DNA from: DATCMH01 sp036563505
GTDB lineage: Bacteria > Pseudomonadota > Alphaproteobacteria > Rhizobiales > Beijerinckiaceae
Reading direction: 5' to 3'
Length of the DNA stretch: 64,000 bases
NCBI GenBank assembly: GCA_036563505.1
Contig: DATCMH010000001.1
Span: forward strand, 67,598-131,597
In this document: piece by piece, positions 36,604 to 46,085 of the stretch
How positions within the stretch are numbered: the stretch's first letter is position 1
Layout: each line of letters starts with the position of its first letter
The notes under the pieces: generated by a model
The model's database searches: none
What the model was told of the DNA's origin: nothing
Seen by the model: only the letters and a program-made list of their open reading frames with translations
Translations under genes and position numbers: made by a program

Positions 36604-37767
36604 ATGGCGCTGGACCAAGACACCCTGGATCACCTCCTCGACACGGTCGAGCGCTTCGTCGCGGAGCGGCTGCGGCCGCTGGAGGCGCAGGTCGCTGAGG
36701 AGGATCAGATCCCCGACGCCGTGGTCGAGGAGATGCGCCAGCTCGGCCTGTTCGGCCTCTCGATTCCGGAGGAGTACGGGGGGCTCGGACTCTCGATGTC
36801 CGAGGAGGTCCAGGTGGCCTTCCGTCTCGGCAACACCTCGCCGGCCTTTCGGTCGCTTCTTGGCACCAACAACGGCATCGGCTCTCAAGGTATCGTCATC
36901 GACGGCACCGCGGAGCAGAAGGCGCGCTACCTGCCAAAACTCGCGTCCGGCGAGATCATCGGCTCATTCTGCCTCACCGAGCCCGACGTCGGGTCGGATG
37001 CAGGCTCCCTGCGCACCACGGCGCGGCGGGACGGCAACGACGCCTATGTCATCAACGGCACCAAGCGCTACATCACCAACGCGCCGGAGGCCGGGGTCTT
37101 CACGGTCTTTGCCCGAACGGATCCGTCGAGCAAGGATGCCAAGGGCGTCTCCGCCTTCATCGTGGATGCCGACGCGCCCGGCATCACGCTCGGTCCCAAC
37201 GACAAGAAGATGGGCCAGAAGGGCGCCCATACCTGCGACGTGATCTTCGAGGACGTGCGGGTGCCGGCCGAAAACATCATCGGCGGCCCGGATAAGGAAG
37301 GCCAGGGCTTCAAGACGGCGATGAAGGTCTTGGACCGCGGGCGTCTCCACATCGGCTCCGTCTGCGTCGGCATCGCCGAGCGGCTCATCGCCGACTCGCT
37401 CGCCTACGCCATGGAGCGCAAGCAGTTCGGCCAGCCCATTGCCGAGTTTCAGCTCATCCAGGCGATGCTCGCGGATTCGAAGGCCGAGGCCTACGCCGCC
37501 CGCTGCATGGTCGAGGAGACCGCGCGTCGAAAAGATGCCGGCTGCAACGTCTCGACGGAGGCGGCCTGCTGCAAGATGTACGCGACGGAGATGGTCGGAC
37601 GCGTCGCCGACCGGGCGGTGCAGATCCACGGCGGGGCGGGCTACATCGCCGATTACGGCGTCGAGCGCTTCTACCGCGACGTGCGCCTCTTCCGCATCTA
37701 CGAGGGTACGACCCAGGTGCAGCAGCTCGTCATCGCCCGCAACATGATCCGCGAGGCGCGAGCTTGA
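36604..37767 (+). CDS. Acyl-CoA dehydrogenase
   Basis: 387 residues. FAD enzyme making 2-enoyl-CoA. The N-terminal helical domain, the middle beta domain with FCLTEPDVGSDAGSLRT (FAD and substrate contacts), and the C-terminal signature QIHGGAGYIADYGVERFYRDVR are present. The catalytic Glu near 367 lies in RIYEGTTQVQQL, the position of short- and medium-chain enzymes. It starts the plus-strand arm of the cluster and overlaps the ligase gene by 4 bp. The product should feed the hydratase encoded on the other arm. Confidence 0.93.
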   Translation: MALDQDTLDHLLDTVERFVAERLRPLEAQVAEEDQIPDAVVEEMRQLGLFGLSIPEEYGGLGLSMSEEVQVAFRLGNTSPAFRSLLGTNNGIGSQGIVIDGTAEQKARYLPKLASGEIIGSFCLTEPDVGSDAGSLRTTARRDGNDAYVINGTKRYITNAPEAGVFTVFARTDPSSKDAKGVSAFIVDADAPGITLGPNDKKMGQKGAHTCDVIFEDVRVPAENIIGGPDKEGQGFKTAMKVLDRGRLHIGSVCVGIAERLIADSLAYAMERKQFGQPIAEFQLIQAMLADSKAEAYAARCMVEETARRKDAGCNVSTEAACCKMYATEMVGRVADRAVQIHGGAGYIADYGVERFYRDVRLFRIYEGTTQVQQLVIARNMIREARA

Positions 37768-39362
37768 ACGTCGGCGTGACGCTGGGGCCGGTGGAAGCGG
37801 GCGCCGTCGCCGCGGCGGAGCGGCTCGACCGGTTGCCGGCCCGCATCCACCACCTCGTCGAGCGCTGGGCCCGCGAGCGGCCGGACGACTTGGCGCTGAT
37901 CGACTACGACGGGCGCCGGCTGACCTGGGCTGAATTCCAGGCGGCGACGGAGAGCGCCGCGCGCCACATGGCGCAGGCCGGCGTGCGCGGCGGCGACCGG
38001 GTCATCGTCGTTCTGGAGAACTCCGCCGCGGCCGCGGCGGTGCTGATGGCCTGCAGCCGCCTCGACGCCTGGGCGGTGCTCGTCAACGCGCGGCTGGCCT
38101 CTCCCGAGATCGCCCGCATCCGCGACCATTGCGAGCCCCGGGCCCTCGTCTTCACCGACGGCCCCTCGCCCGAGGCGGCGCGCCACGCCGACGAGGCCGG
38201 CGCGGCCTCAGTCGAGGACCCGCTGTTCGGATCGTTCCGGCTCGTCGGCCCGCTTCCTTGCTCCCCTGAGCCGGTGAAGCCCGACAACGGCGAGCAGGTG
38301 GCCGCTCTCATCTACACCTCGGGCACGACGGGCACGCCGAAGGGCGTGATGCTGACCCACCGCAACGTGCTCTTCATCGCGACCGTCTCGGGCGCACTGC
38401 GGGCGCTCGCCGCGGGCGACCGTGTCTACGCGGTGCTGCCGATCTCCCACGTGTTCGGCCTCGCCTCGACCTTTCTGGGCACCATCAATGCCGGCGGAAC
38501 GCTGGAACTCGTCTCTCGCTTCGACCCGGCCCATCTTGCCGCGGCGCTCGCCGACGGCGTCACTGTGTTCCAGGGCGTGCCGGCGATGTATGCCAAGCTT
38601 CTCGAGCATCTCGATCGCCAGGGCCAGCCCCTCGTGGCGCCGCGCCTGCGCTATATGTCGTCCGGCGGCGCCCCCCTCGACATCGACTGGAAGCGGCGCG
38701 TCGAAGCGCGGTTCGGCATCACCCTCGCCAACGGCTACGGGCTGACGGAGGCCGCGCCCACCGTCGCCCAGACCCGGATCGACGGCCCGCGGGACGACGA
38801 CAGCGTCGGCCCGGCGCTGCCTACTGTCGAGACCCGCATCGTCGGTCCCGACGGACGCGACGTTCCGCCGGGCGAGCCCGGCGAGCTCTGGGCCCGCGGT
38901 CCCAACCTCATGAAGGGCTACTATCGCGACGCCGCCGCGACGGGTGCCGTGATCACCCCCGAGGGGTGGCTGCGCACCGGCGATCTCGCCCGTGCCGAGC
39001 CCGACGGGGCGCTCTTCATCGTCGGCCGGGCGAAGGAGCTCATCATCCGCTCCGGCTTCAACGTCTATCCGCCGGAGGTGGAGGCGGCGCTCAACGTCCA
39101 TCCGCACGTCGTTCAGGCGGCGGTGGTGGGTCGGCAGGTTTCGGGCAACGAGGAGGTCATCGCCTTCGTCGAGCCAGTGCCGGGGAGCGGGATCGACGCC
39201 GCGACGCTGCTGGCCTTCGCGGCCGAGCGCCTCGCGCCCTACAAGCGGCCGCAACACCTCTTCGTCGTGGAGCGGATGCCCGCGAGCGCCACCGGCAAGG
39301 TGCAAAAGCATGCGCTCGTGGCGCTCGCCGCGCAGATGATCGCGGCGGGTGAGCGCCCGTGA
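37764..39362 (+). CDS. Acyl-CoA ligase (AMP-dependent synthetase)
   Basis: 532 residues, ANL superfamily. ATP loop LIYTSGTTGTPKGVML (about 185), LANGYGLTEAAPTVAQT (about 325), hinge GWLRTGDLARAEPDGAL (about 400) and catalytic Lys near 515 in SATGKVQKHAL are all present. It activates a carboxylic acid through an acyl-AMP. Start is TTG 37764, overlapping the previous stop; there is no ATG nearby. Among family members it looks closer to medium-chain or aromatic/alicyclic acid ligases than to acetyl-CoA synthetase, but the acid cannot be named. Confidence 0.9.
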   Translation: MNVGVTLGPVEAGAVAAAERLDRLPARIHHLVERWARERPDDLALIDYDGRRLTWAEFQAATESAARHMAQAGVRGGDRVIVVLENSAAAAAVLMACSRLDAWAVLVNARLASPEIARIRDHCEPRALVFTDGPSPEAARHADEAGAASVEDPLFGSFRLVGPLPCSPEPVKPDNGEQVAALIYTSGTTGTPKGVMLTHRNVLFIATVSGALRALAAGDRVYAVLPISHVFGLASTFLGTINAGGTLELVSRFDPAHLAAALADGVTVFQGVPAMYAKLLEHLDRQGQPLVAPRLRYMSSGGAPLDIDWKRRVEARFGITLANGYGLTEAAPTVAQTRIDGPRDDDSVGPALPTVETRIVGPDGRDVPPGEPGELWARGPNLMKGYYRDAAATGAVITPEGWLRTGDLARAEPDGALFIVGRAKELIIRSGFNVYPPEVEAALNVHPHVVQAAVVGRQVSGNEEVIAFVEPVPGSGIDAATLLAFAAERLAPYKRPQHLFVVERMPASATGKVQKHALVALAAQMIAAGERP

Positions 39363-39781
39363 GCGACGCGGCGGCCGTCAACATCGCGCGCGAGGCGGCG
39401 AATCCGAGCCCGCTGCAGCAGCTCTTCGGTTACCGCCTTGCGGATTGGGGGCCGGACCGGGCCGTCGTTGCCTACGAGGTCAAGCCGGAGCACCTCAACC
39501 GCACCGGGCGCCTGCACGGGGGCGTGCTCGCCTCGCTCCTTGACACGGCGATGGGCTATGCCGGCTGCTTCGTCGACGAGCCGGGCGGCTACCGCGCCTG
39601 CGTGACCTTGTCCCTCACCACGAACTTCATCGCCTCAGTCAGGGACGGCCCGCTCACGGCCGAGGCGCGCCGCACCGGCGGGGGCCGCTCCGTCTTCTTC
39701 GCCACCGCCGAGATCAGGGACGCGGCCGGCGCGCTCGTGGCGTCGGGAACGGGAACGTTCCGGTATGTCGCTTCGCCGTGA
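39359..39781 (+). CDS. PaaI-type hotdog thioesterase
   Basis: 140 residues. Hotdog fold with NRTGRLHGGVLASLLDTAMGYAG, whose His-Gly-Gly and downstream Asp are the conserved active-site region of PaaI-like thioesterases. These hydrolyse dead-end acyl-CoAs and free CoA. GTG start overlaps the ligase stop by 4 bp, so it is in one operon with the dehydrogenase and ligase and probably rescues CoA from stalled intermediates. Confidence 0.87.
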   Translation: MSDAAAVNIAREAANPSPLQQLFGYRLADWGPDRAVVAYEVKPEHLNRTGRLHGGVLASLLDTAMGYAGCFVDEPGGYRACVTLSLTTNFIASVRDGPLTAEARRTGGGRSVFFATAEIRDAAGALVASGTGTFRYVASP

Positions 39782-39805
39782 TGCGCTCAGCTCAAGATCG
39801 TGAGG

Positions 39806-39940
39806 TCACTCGCCCGGCGCAGGGTGCCGAGGCCCGTAATCCCGATCGAAGTTCCGGGCCAGACGGCGAGCGTAGAGGATACCGGCCGCCGACAGGGCAG
39901 CGGCGATGACGGCCACCTCGATGGTCAGAGCCCACGTCAT
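39806..39940 (-). CDS. 44-residue single-helix membrane protein
   Basis: Reads MTWALTIEVAVIAAALSAAG, then ILYARRLARNFD and RDYGPRHPAPGE. One membrane helix (about 4-24) is followed by a basic then mixed tail, the topology of a small membrane protein with its tail in the cytoplasm. The start is 4 bp after the stop of the 90-residue gene upstream, so they are probably co-translated. I know no family. The clean helix, positive-inside tail and operon spacing support coding; a chance ORF is still possible at this length. Confidence 0.5.
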   Translation of the reverse strand: MTWALTIEVAVIAAALSAAGILYARRLARNFDRDYGPRHPAPGE

Positions 39941-39944
39941 GGGG

Positions 39945-40217
39945 TCAGTCCTCACTGCGCAGGTACCGGAACACGTACTGCGCCGACAAATGTAAGCCCG
40001 CCGCCACGAAAAACCAAACGAGGCGCTTCAGTTCCAAGAGTGAGCCCGGCTCGCTGACACCTGGAATGACGATCGCCGCGCCCGCGACACCCAGCGAGAG
40101 CGCGTTGAGCGACGACGCGAGAAGCTTTACGCGCTCGTTCGTCCGCTTGGCGGCGAGCTTTCGTGCCGAGGTTTCGGGACTGATCATCGAGAGGTCGTGC
40201 GGGCTGACCGATGTCAT
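39945..40217 (-). CDS. 90-residue two-helix membrane protein
   Basis: Residues 1-30 are soluble and basic (ARKLAAKRTNERVKLLASSL). Two helices follow: LNALSLGVAGAAIVIPGV and LVWFFVAAGLHLSAQYVFRY, ending in RYLRSED. Not recognised. It is divergent from the DeoR-type regulator (95 bp apart) and heads a two-gene unit with the 44-residue protein, so control by that regulator is possible. Confidence 0.55.
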   Translation of the reverse strand: MTSVSPHDLSMISPETSARKLAAKRTNERVKLLASSLNALSLGVAGAAIVIPGVSEPGSLLELKRLVWFFVAAGLHLSAQYVFRYLRSED

Positions 40218-40311
40218 AGGTCATGAGACCCGATCGCGCGAGAGAAGGCGTGTTGTTCGGGACCTCTCCGCTTGCGATCAAGCCGATACCTCGCGCAAGG
40301 TGCGCGCGACG

Positions 40312-41109
40312 ATGCCCGAGCCGACCCCTCTCTCCTCCGAGCGCCTGAAGAAGGCCGCCCGCCACCGCCTCATCATCGCGGAACTCACGACGCGCGCGAC
40401 CGTGCGCACCTCTTCCCTGGCCCAGCGGCTCGGCGTGTCGGCCGAGACGGTGCGGCGCGACATCGAGGAACTGACCGAGCGAGGGCTCGTCAACCGCACT
40501 TACGGCGGCGCGGCGGGCCGGCACGTCGGCGTTCAGCCCGAGTTCCGCGACCGCAGCGCCATGGCCGTCGCCGAGCGCCAGCGCATCGCCGAGGCCGCCG
40601 CCGCCCTCGTCCAGCCGGGCGACGTGCTGATGGTCGATTCCGGCTCGACCACCACGCATTTTGCCCACGCTCTAGCCCATCGGGCCGAGAAGGTGACGGT
40701 GCTCACCAACAGCCTCGGCGTGGCCAATGCCCTCGCCGACCAGGGCGCGAGCCGGGTCGTGCTCTGCCCGGGCGATTTCTCGGCGCGCGAGCGCGGCGTC
40801 TACGGTCCCGAGACCACGGCCTTCCTCAACCGCTTCAATGCCGACCTCGCCTTCATCGGCGCGAGCGGCCTCACCCCGGACGGACCGTCCGACGTCGAGA
40901 CCCAGGCCTGCTGGATCAAGCGCACCATGTTCGCGCGGTCCGAGCGGCGCATCCTGCTCGCCGATTCCACCAAGTTCGACCGTCGCGGGTTCGAGGTGAT
41001 CTGCGGCTGGAGCGAACTCACCGACGTCGTCACCGATCAGGAGCCCGACGGCCTGCTCGGCGAATCCCTGCGGCAAGGCGGTCCGCGGCTGCACCTCGCG
41101 AGGGGCTGA
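40312..41109 (+). CDS. DeoR/GlpR-family transcriptional regulator
   Basis: 265 residues. N-terminal DeoR helix-turn-helix (about 12-70: HRLIIAELTTRATVRTSSLA, VSAETVRRDIEELTERGLV, NRTYGGA) and the C-terminal sugar-phosphate-sensing DeoRC domain with VDSGSTTTHFAHAL, TNSLGVANAL, GASGLTPDG and ADSTKFDRRGF. ATG 40312 is chosen since the longer open frame covers the intergenic region. Such proteins repress sugar or polyol operons and respond to a phosphorylated sugar. No sugar genes adjoin it; the divergent small membrane-protein pair is the nearest target. Confidence 0.88.
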   Translation: MPEPTPLSSERLKKAARHRLIIAELTTRATVRTSSLAQRLGVSAETVRRDIEELTERGLVNRTYGGAAGRHVGVQPEFRDRSAMAVAERQRIAEAAAALVQPGDVLMVDSGSTTTHFAHALAHRAEKVTVLTNSLGVANALADQGASRVVLCPGDFSARERGVYGPETTAFLNRFNADLAFIGASGLTPDGPSDVETQACWIKRTMFARSERRILLADSTKFDRRGFEVICGWSELTDVVTDQEPDGLLGESLRQGGPRLHLARG

Positions 41110-41228
41110 TCGCCCGCTTTTGAAACATAGTTTGTTTGACCTTCCACATCCCCGTGCCTATCTTTCCACACGGCGGCGGCGCGCGATTCCTTTACTTTCC
41201 CTGGAACAAACTTGGCCGTTGCCGGTTC

Positions 41229-41702
41229 ATGGAACCTGTCACGAACGCGCGGCCAATGAAGAAGAACGAGCCTGACACCTGCATCCAGTACGGCGCCCTG
41301 CCCTTCGCGCGGGACGACGGCGGAGCCGTGCGCATCATGCTCGTCACGTCCCGCGAGACGAAGCGTTGGATCATTCCCAAAGGCTGGCCGCTGAAGAACC
41401 GACCGCCCCACGGCACGGCGGCGCGCGAGGCCTACGAGGAAGCGGGCCTCGTCGGCCGCATCGGCGAGCGGTCGATCGGAACCTACCGCTATGAGAAGCG
41501 GCTCAAGCACCAGCGCTCGGTGACCTGCGCGGTGGACGTGTTCCCGCTCGAGGTCGAGCGGCAGCTCAAGAAATGGCCGGAGAAGGCGGAGCGGGACTGC
41601 CGTTGGTTCTCCCCCACGGAAGCGGCCGCGGCCGTGGACGAAGAAGAGCTGTCGCGCATCATCGCCTCGCTCGGTGAACAGGCCGTCCCCGTTCCGGCTT
41701 AA
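41229..41702 (+). CDS. Nudix hydrolase
   Basis: 157 residues. Nudix box GWPLKNRPPHGTAAREAYEEAG (with Arg-Glu-x2-Glu-Glu at the metal site) at about residues 55-76. The basic segment YRYEKRLKHQRSVTC and KKWPEKAERDCRWFSPTEA after it occur in the DIPP-like/MutT-type proteins of Rhizobiales. These hydrolyse diphosphoinositol-like or nucleotide diphosphates. ATG 41256 would give 148 residues. Monocistronic as far as seen. Confidence 0.88.
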   Translation: MEPVTNARPMKKNEPDTCIQYGALPFARDDGGAVRIMLVTSRETKRWIIPKGWPLKNRPPHGTAAREAYEEAGLVGRIGERSIGTYRYEKRLKHQRSVTCAVDVFPLEVERQLKKWPEKAERDCRWFSPTEAAAAVDEEELSRIIASLGEQAVPVPA

Positions 41703-41816
41703 GCCACTGCTTCCGTTACGGAAACAACCGCCTCCGCAACCTCGCCTTAACATAAGATGGTCTAGCGTCCGCCCAACAAGACCAGCGCCCGCCACGGGCG
41801 CGACAGGGGCAGGCGA

Positions 41817-44039
41817 ATGACGTTTCTGGTCGGCGCCAACGAGTGCGAACGGCTTCGGGCCCTTCGCGACCTGCGCATCCTCGGCACGGGCCCGGACCCG
41901 CTTCTCGACCATGCCGTCGCGCTCACGCGCACGCTGCTCGGCACGCCGACTGTCCTCGTCTCCCTCGTCGAAGAGGACCATCAGTGGTTCAAGGCCCGCT
42001 GCGGCCTTGACGTCGACTCGACCTGGCGGGACGTCGCCTTCTGCAACTACACCATCCTCGACGACGAGCTTCTCGTCGTGCCGGACGCTCGGCTCGACCC
42101 GCGCTTTGCCGACAACCCGCTGGTGACCGGCGCGCCGCATATCCGCTTCTACGTTGGCGCCCCGCTCTCCCTCGATCCGGGGCTGCGGATCGGCACCTTG
42201 TGCGCCATCGACGACAAGCCCCGCGACCTCGACTCGCGGGAGCGGGCCGCGTTCCTCGACCTTGCCGCCCTCGTCGTCGGACAATTCCGGCGCCATCGGG
42301 ACGCGCTCGCGGCGCAGGAACAGGGCCGGCTGCTCAAGCGCAAGGAAGCGGTGCTGGCCCAAGCCGAGCGCCTCGCCAATGTCGGCGGCTGGGAATTCGA
42401 CTTCGCCACGCGGGAGCTCATCTGGTCGGATCAGATGTACCGGCTCTACGACCTTCCGGTCGGCCGCCCTCCCGCCGTGCGGGTGGCGCACGCCGCGTTC
42501 CTGCCGGAGGACATGGACCGCATCTTGGCCTTGCGCAACCAGGCCATGGCCGGCGGGGGCGGCTTCGAACTCGAAGTGCCCTTCACCAGTGCCCTCGGGC
42601 GGCAACGGCGCGTTCAGATCGCCGCGGATTGCGAGTTCGTCGACGGTCGCCCGGCGCGGTTCTACGGCATCCTGAAGGATATCACCGAGCACCATGCCGC
42701 GGAGCAGCGGCTCTGGAGCATCGCGAACAAGGACGCGCTCACGGGGCTGCCCAACCGCTCACTCTTTCAGACGCGCCTCGAGGAGGGCCTGCGGACGGCA
42801 TCAGCGTCCGGCACGCGGCTCGGCCTGATCATCGTCGACATCGACAAGTTCAAGGAGGTGAACGACAGCCTTGGGCACGATGCCGGCGACGCGCTGCTGC
42901 GCCTCGTGGCCGAGCGGCTGCGGGCCTGCGTCCCGCAAGACAGCACCGTGGCACGGCTCGGCGGCGACGAGTTCGGGATCATCGTCCCCGATCTCGACGA
43001 CCTCGACCACGCCCAGATGCTGGCGGAATTCATCATCGCACGCCTGCGGGCGCCCGCGATGCACGGTGACGCGCGGCTCACCTGCCGCGCCAGCGTCGGC
43101 GTGGCGGTCCATCCCGACCACGACGCGAGCCCGGCGGAACTCCTCAAAAGCGCTGATCTCGCGCTCTATGCGGCGAAGTCCGCCGGCCGCGACGGTTTCG
43201 TGGTCTATGAACCTGCGATGCGCGCCCGCATGCAGCGCCGGGTCGCGGTGCTGAACCAGGCAAGGGACGCCCTCGCGGAGGATCGCATCCTCCCCTACTA
43301 CCAGCCCAAAGTGGCCCTCGACACCGGCCGGGTCATGGGCTTCGAGGCGCTCCTGCGCTGGCGCCACCCGACGGACGGGCTCAAGCGCCCGGCCACCATC
43401 GCGGAAGCGTTCGAGGATCCCGAGCTCGCCGTGGAGGTGGGGCGCCGGATGCTCGACCGGGTCGTGGCGGACATGCGCGGCTGGCTCGACCGCGGCGTTC
43501 CCTTCGGCACGGTGGCGCTCAACGTCTCGGCGGCCGAGTTCTCACGCTCGAACTTCGCCGAACGGGTCCTCAATCGCCTCGCCGCGGCGGGGATCGGCGC
43601 CGACCGGCTCGAGGTCGAGGTGACCGAGACCGTGTTCCTCGGCCAGGGCGCCGAGGCGGTCGGCCTCGCCCTTCAGAACTTGGATGCCCACCGCGTCGCG
43701 GTGTCACTCGACGATTTCGGCACGGGCTACGCCTCGCTGACGCACCTCAAGCAATTCCCGGTGCGCTGGCTCAAGATCGACCGCTCCTTCATCAAGGACA
43801 TCGAGCACGACGGCAACGCCGCCGCCATCGTCCACGCGGTGATCTCGCTCGGCCAGAGCCTCGGCATCGGGCTCGTGGCGGAGGGGATCGAGACGCAAGG
43901 GCAGCTCGAGTTCCTGCGCCGGCGGCGCTGCGATCTCGGCCAGGGCTACCTCATCGGCAAGCCGATGGTCGGCAGCCGGGTGCCGCACTTCGTCGAAGCC
44001 GCGATGCCCCGCGACCCGCGGCTCGGGATCGCCGTCTAG
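41817..44039 (+). CDS. GAF-PAS-GGDEF-EAL cyclic-di-GMP protein
   Basis: 740 residues. Domain order: GAF (about 20-165; VSLVEEDHQWFKARCGLDV), a PAS-like region (185-295; LANVGGWEFDFATRELIWSD), GGDEF (300-465; catalytic GGDEF at 382-386) and EAL (475-735; EALLR at 510-514, DDFGTGYASLTHL, AEGIET, QGYLIGKP). Both motifs look intact, so the protein may make and break cyclic di-GMP depending on the signal in the sensory domains. No RxxD inhibition site sits five residues before GGDEF. There is no membrane segment, so it is cytoplasmic. Monocistronic. Confidence 0.93.
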   Translation: MTFLVGANECERLRALRDLRILGTGPDPLLDHAVALTRTLLGTPTVLVSLVEEDHQWFKARCGLDVDSTWRDVAFCNYTILDDELLVVPDARLDPRFADNPLVTGAPHIRFYVGAPLSLDPGLRIGTLCAIDDKPRDLDSRERAAFLDLAALVVGQFRRHRDALAAQEQGRLLKRKEAVLAQAERLANVGGWEFDFATRELIWSDQMYRLYDLPVGRPPAVRVAHAAFLPEDMDRILALRNQAMAGGGGFELEVPFTSALGRQRRVQIAADCEFVDGRPARFYGILKDITEHHAAEQRLWSIANKDALTGLPNRSLFQTRLEEGLRTASASGTRLGLIIVDIDKFKEVNDSLGHDAGDALLRLVAERLRACVPQDSTVARLGGDEFGIIVPDLDDLDHAQMLAEFIIARLRAPAMHGDARLTCRASVGVAVHPDHDASPAELLKSADLALYAAKSAGRDGFVVYEPAMRARMQRRVAVLNQARDALAEDRILPYYQPKVALDTGRVMGFEALLRWRHPTDGLKRPATIAEAFEDPELAVEVGRRMLDRVVADMRGWLDRGVPFGTVALNVSAAEFSRSNFAERVLNRLAAAGIGADRLEVEVTETVFLGQGAEAVGLALQNLDAHRVAVSLDDFGTGYASLTHLKQFPVRWLKIDRSFIKDIEHDGNAAAIVHAVISLGQSLGIGLVAEGIETQGQLEFLRRRRCDLGQGYLIGKPMVGSRVPHFVEAAMPRDPRLGIAV

Positions 44040-44045
44040 GCGGGC

Positions 44046-44714
44046 TCAGACCCGGTAGCGGCCGTTGCGCTTCACGAGCACTGTCACGCCGGGCGGCACG
44101 CGGTTGTACAGCTCGACCACGTCCTCGTTGAGCATGCGGATGCAGCCCGAGGAGACCTGGTCGCCGATGCTCCAGGGCTCGTTGGTGCCGTGGATGCGGA
44201 AGAGGGTGTCGCGGCCGCCCTGGTAAAGATAGAGGGCGCGCGCGCCGAGCGGGTTGTCGAGCCCGGCGCTGCGATGGCGCGGCAGGTCGGGCTTGAGCTT
44301 CACCATCGTCGTGGTCGGGCTCCAGGCCGGCCAGACGCTCTTGCGCCCGACATAGGCGGTGCCCTTCCAGGAGAAGCCCTGGCGGCCGACGCCGACGCCG
44401 TAGCGGGTCGCCTTGCCGCCCTCCTCGACGAGGTAGAGGAAGCGCTGGTCGATATCGACCACGATGGTGCCGGGCCGCTCCGGGCCGGCATAGGCCACCT
44501 GCTGGCGGGCGAGCTCCGGCTTCATGCGGCTGCGGTCGACGAGGGGCACGTCGAACGGCTTGTCGGGCATCGAGCCGATGTACCAGCCGGACATGTCGTC
44601 GTCGGCAGAAGCCACTTGCGGCGGAGGCGTCGTGCTGCAGGCCGCCAACGGCGCGCCGGCAAGGGCGGCGAGGAAGGCGCGACGGGAGAAGCGGGTCGAG
44701 TCGTTCGAGGACAT
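44046..44714 (-). CDS. L,D-transpeptidase (YkuD), Tat-type lipoprotein, copy 1
   Basis: 222 residues. Makes 3-3 peptidoglycan cross-links or anchors proteins to peptidoglycan. The YkuD active site is HGTNEPWSIGDQVSSGCIRM (His, then Ser-Gly-Cys-Ile-Arg) near 185-205. The N-terminus SRRAFLAALAGAPLAAC has a twin-arginine-like start and a lipobox ending in Cys26, so it may be a Tat-exported lipoprotein. I use ATG 44714, as the longer frame lacks a signal. A second, similar enzyme is at 59244. Divergent from the second liv operon, with 212 bp between the starts. Confidence 0.9.
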   Translation of the reverse strand: MSSNDSTRFSRRAFLAALAGAPLAACSTTPPPQVASADDDMSGWYIGSMPDKPFDVPLVDRSRMKPELARQQVAYAGPERPGTIVVDIDQRFLYLVEEGGKATRYGVGVGRQGFSWKGTAYVGRKSVWPAWSPTTTMVKLKPDLPRHRSAGLDNPLGARALYLYQGGRDTLFRIHGTNEPWSIGDQVSSGCIRMLNEDVVELYNRVPPGVTVLVKRNGRYRV

Positions 44715-44926
44715 GGGTCCGTGAAACAACTCCAGGGCGGGGCTGACAACCCGCGGCGACCAGCCCGGGGCCATTCGCGAAGCCACCGTGGCCTTTGCGC
44801 AACGATGCCTGCGCCAGGCTGCCGCATCTCGCGCCCGTTTCGCCCTTCGGCCCGCTTGACGAGAGCCTGACCCGCCGCCGAAGCTCCGCTCCGCCAAACC
44901 AAAACGACGAACGGGAGGATGAGGGC

Positions 44927-46075
44927 ATGAGGACGGGGTGGATCGCGGCGCTCGCGTTGACGGCGAGCATCGGCGCGGCGCGGGCCCAGGCGCCAGCACA
45001 GGGCGAACCGATCAAGCTCATCGGCGTGGTGGAGCTCTCGGGCGCCGGCGCCACGGCGGGCACGAACTGGCGCAACGGCATCGACCTCGCGGTCGAGCAC
45101 GTCAACGCCAAGGGCGGCATCCTCGGCCGTCCGATCCAGATCCTGCACTACGACACGCAGACGAACCCGGGCACGACCCGCGCCGCGGTCCAGCGGGCCA
45201 TCGACGAGGGCACCTACGCGGTGCTGGGTCCCGTCTTCTCCGGCCCGATCGCCGCCTCGATGCAGATCGCCCAGCGTGCCGAGGTCGCCCAGCTCGTCGG
45301 CGGCGAGGCCGCGGGCCTGACGAAGCAGGGCAACGCCTTCCTCTTCCGTACCTCGCTCTCGCAGGCGGACGCGATGCCCAAGCTCGCGAGCTACCTCAAG
45401 GAGCAGGTCAAGGCCGCCTCCGTCGCGGTGGTCTGGGTCAACAACGACTTCGGCAAGGGCGGCCGCGACGTGATGATCCCCGAGCTGCAGAAGCGGGGCA
45501 TCAAGGTCGCGGCGGATGTCTCGACCGAGCAGGGCCAGGCGGATTTCGCCGCCGACGTCATCAAGGTGAAGAACTCGGGCGCCGAGGCCGTCTTCGTCTA
45601 CCTCAACGAGGAGGAGAGCGCCCGGTTCTTGCGCGCCGCGAAGCAGGCCGGGCTCGACAAGCCCCTCATCGGCGAGACGACGCTGCTCGGCGCCAAGGTG
45701 ATCGAGCTCGCGGGCGAGGCGGCGAACGGGGTCCGGGGCCACGTCGGCCTCTCCGTCGACGCCCCCGTCCCCGCCTTCCAGACCTTCGGCAAGGCATACG
45801 AGGCGAAGTTCGGGGTGAAGCCCGACCACAACGGCTTGAAGGGCTACATGGCCGTCCACGCCATCAAGGCGGCGACGCAGCGCATGGGCAAGGTCGACCG
45901 CAAAGGGCTCGCCGCCGCGCTCCACGGCGCCACCGTCACGCCCACGGACGAGCCGGGCATCCTCATCGAGACCACCTGGGACAAGAACGGCGACATCGAC
46001 CGCGAGAGCTTCCTCGCCGAGGTGCAGAACGGCCGTCAGGTCATCACCCAGACCCTGCCGAAGCTCGGGCGCTAA
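44927..46075 (+). CDS. ABC importer periplasmic binding protein (LivK type, system 2)
   Basis: 382 residues, signal peptide IAALALTASIGAARAQAP. Fold features: LIGVVELSGAGATAGTNWRNGID, GPVFSGPIAASMQIAQRAEV and VWVNNDFGKGGRDVMI. ATG 44927 has a good GGAGG Shine-Dalgarno 9 bases before it; the longer frame upstream overlaps promoter DNA. It leads a complete five-gene operon on the plus strand. The ligand is unknown; no catabolic genes are attached, unlike system 1. Confidence 0.92.
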   Translation: MRTGWIAALALTASIGAARAQAPAQGEPIKLIGVVELSGAGATAGTNWRNGIDLAVEHVNAKGGILGRPIQILHYDTQTNPGTTRAAVQRAIDEGTYAVLGPVFSGPIAASMQIAQRAEVAQLVGGEAAGLTKQGNAFLFRTSLSQADAMPKLASYLKEQVKAASVAVVWVNNDFGKGGRDVMIPELQKRGIKVAADVSTEQGQADFAADVIKVKNSGAEAVFVYLNEEESARFLRAAKQAGLDKPLIGETTLLGAKVIELAGEAANGVRGHVGLSVDAPVPAFQTFGKAYEAKFGVKPDHNGLKGYMAVHAIKAATQRMGKVDRKGLAAALHGATVTPTDEPGILIETTWDKNGDIDRESFLAEVQNGRQVITQTLPKLGR

Positions 46076-46085
46076 ACCCTAGCCA

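Noticed and set aside
39800..40057. Plus-strand 85-residue frame after the thioesterase
   Set aside because: Composition is Arg/Pro-rich without structure, and it is antisense to two small membrane proteins with much better features.
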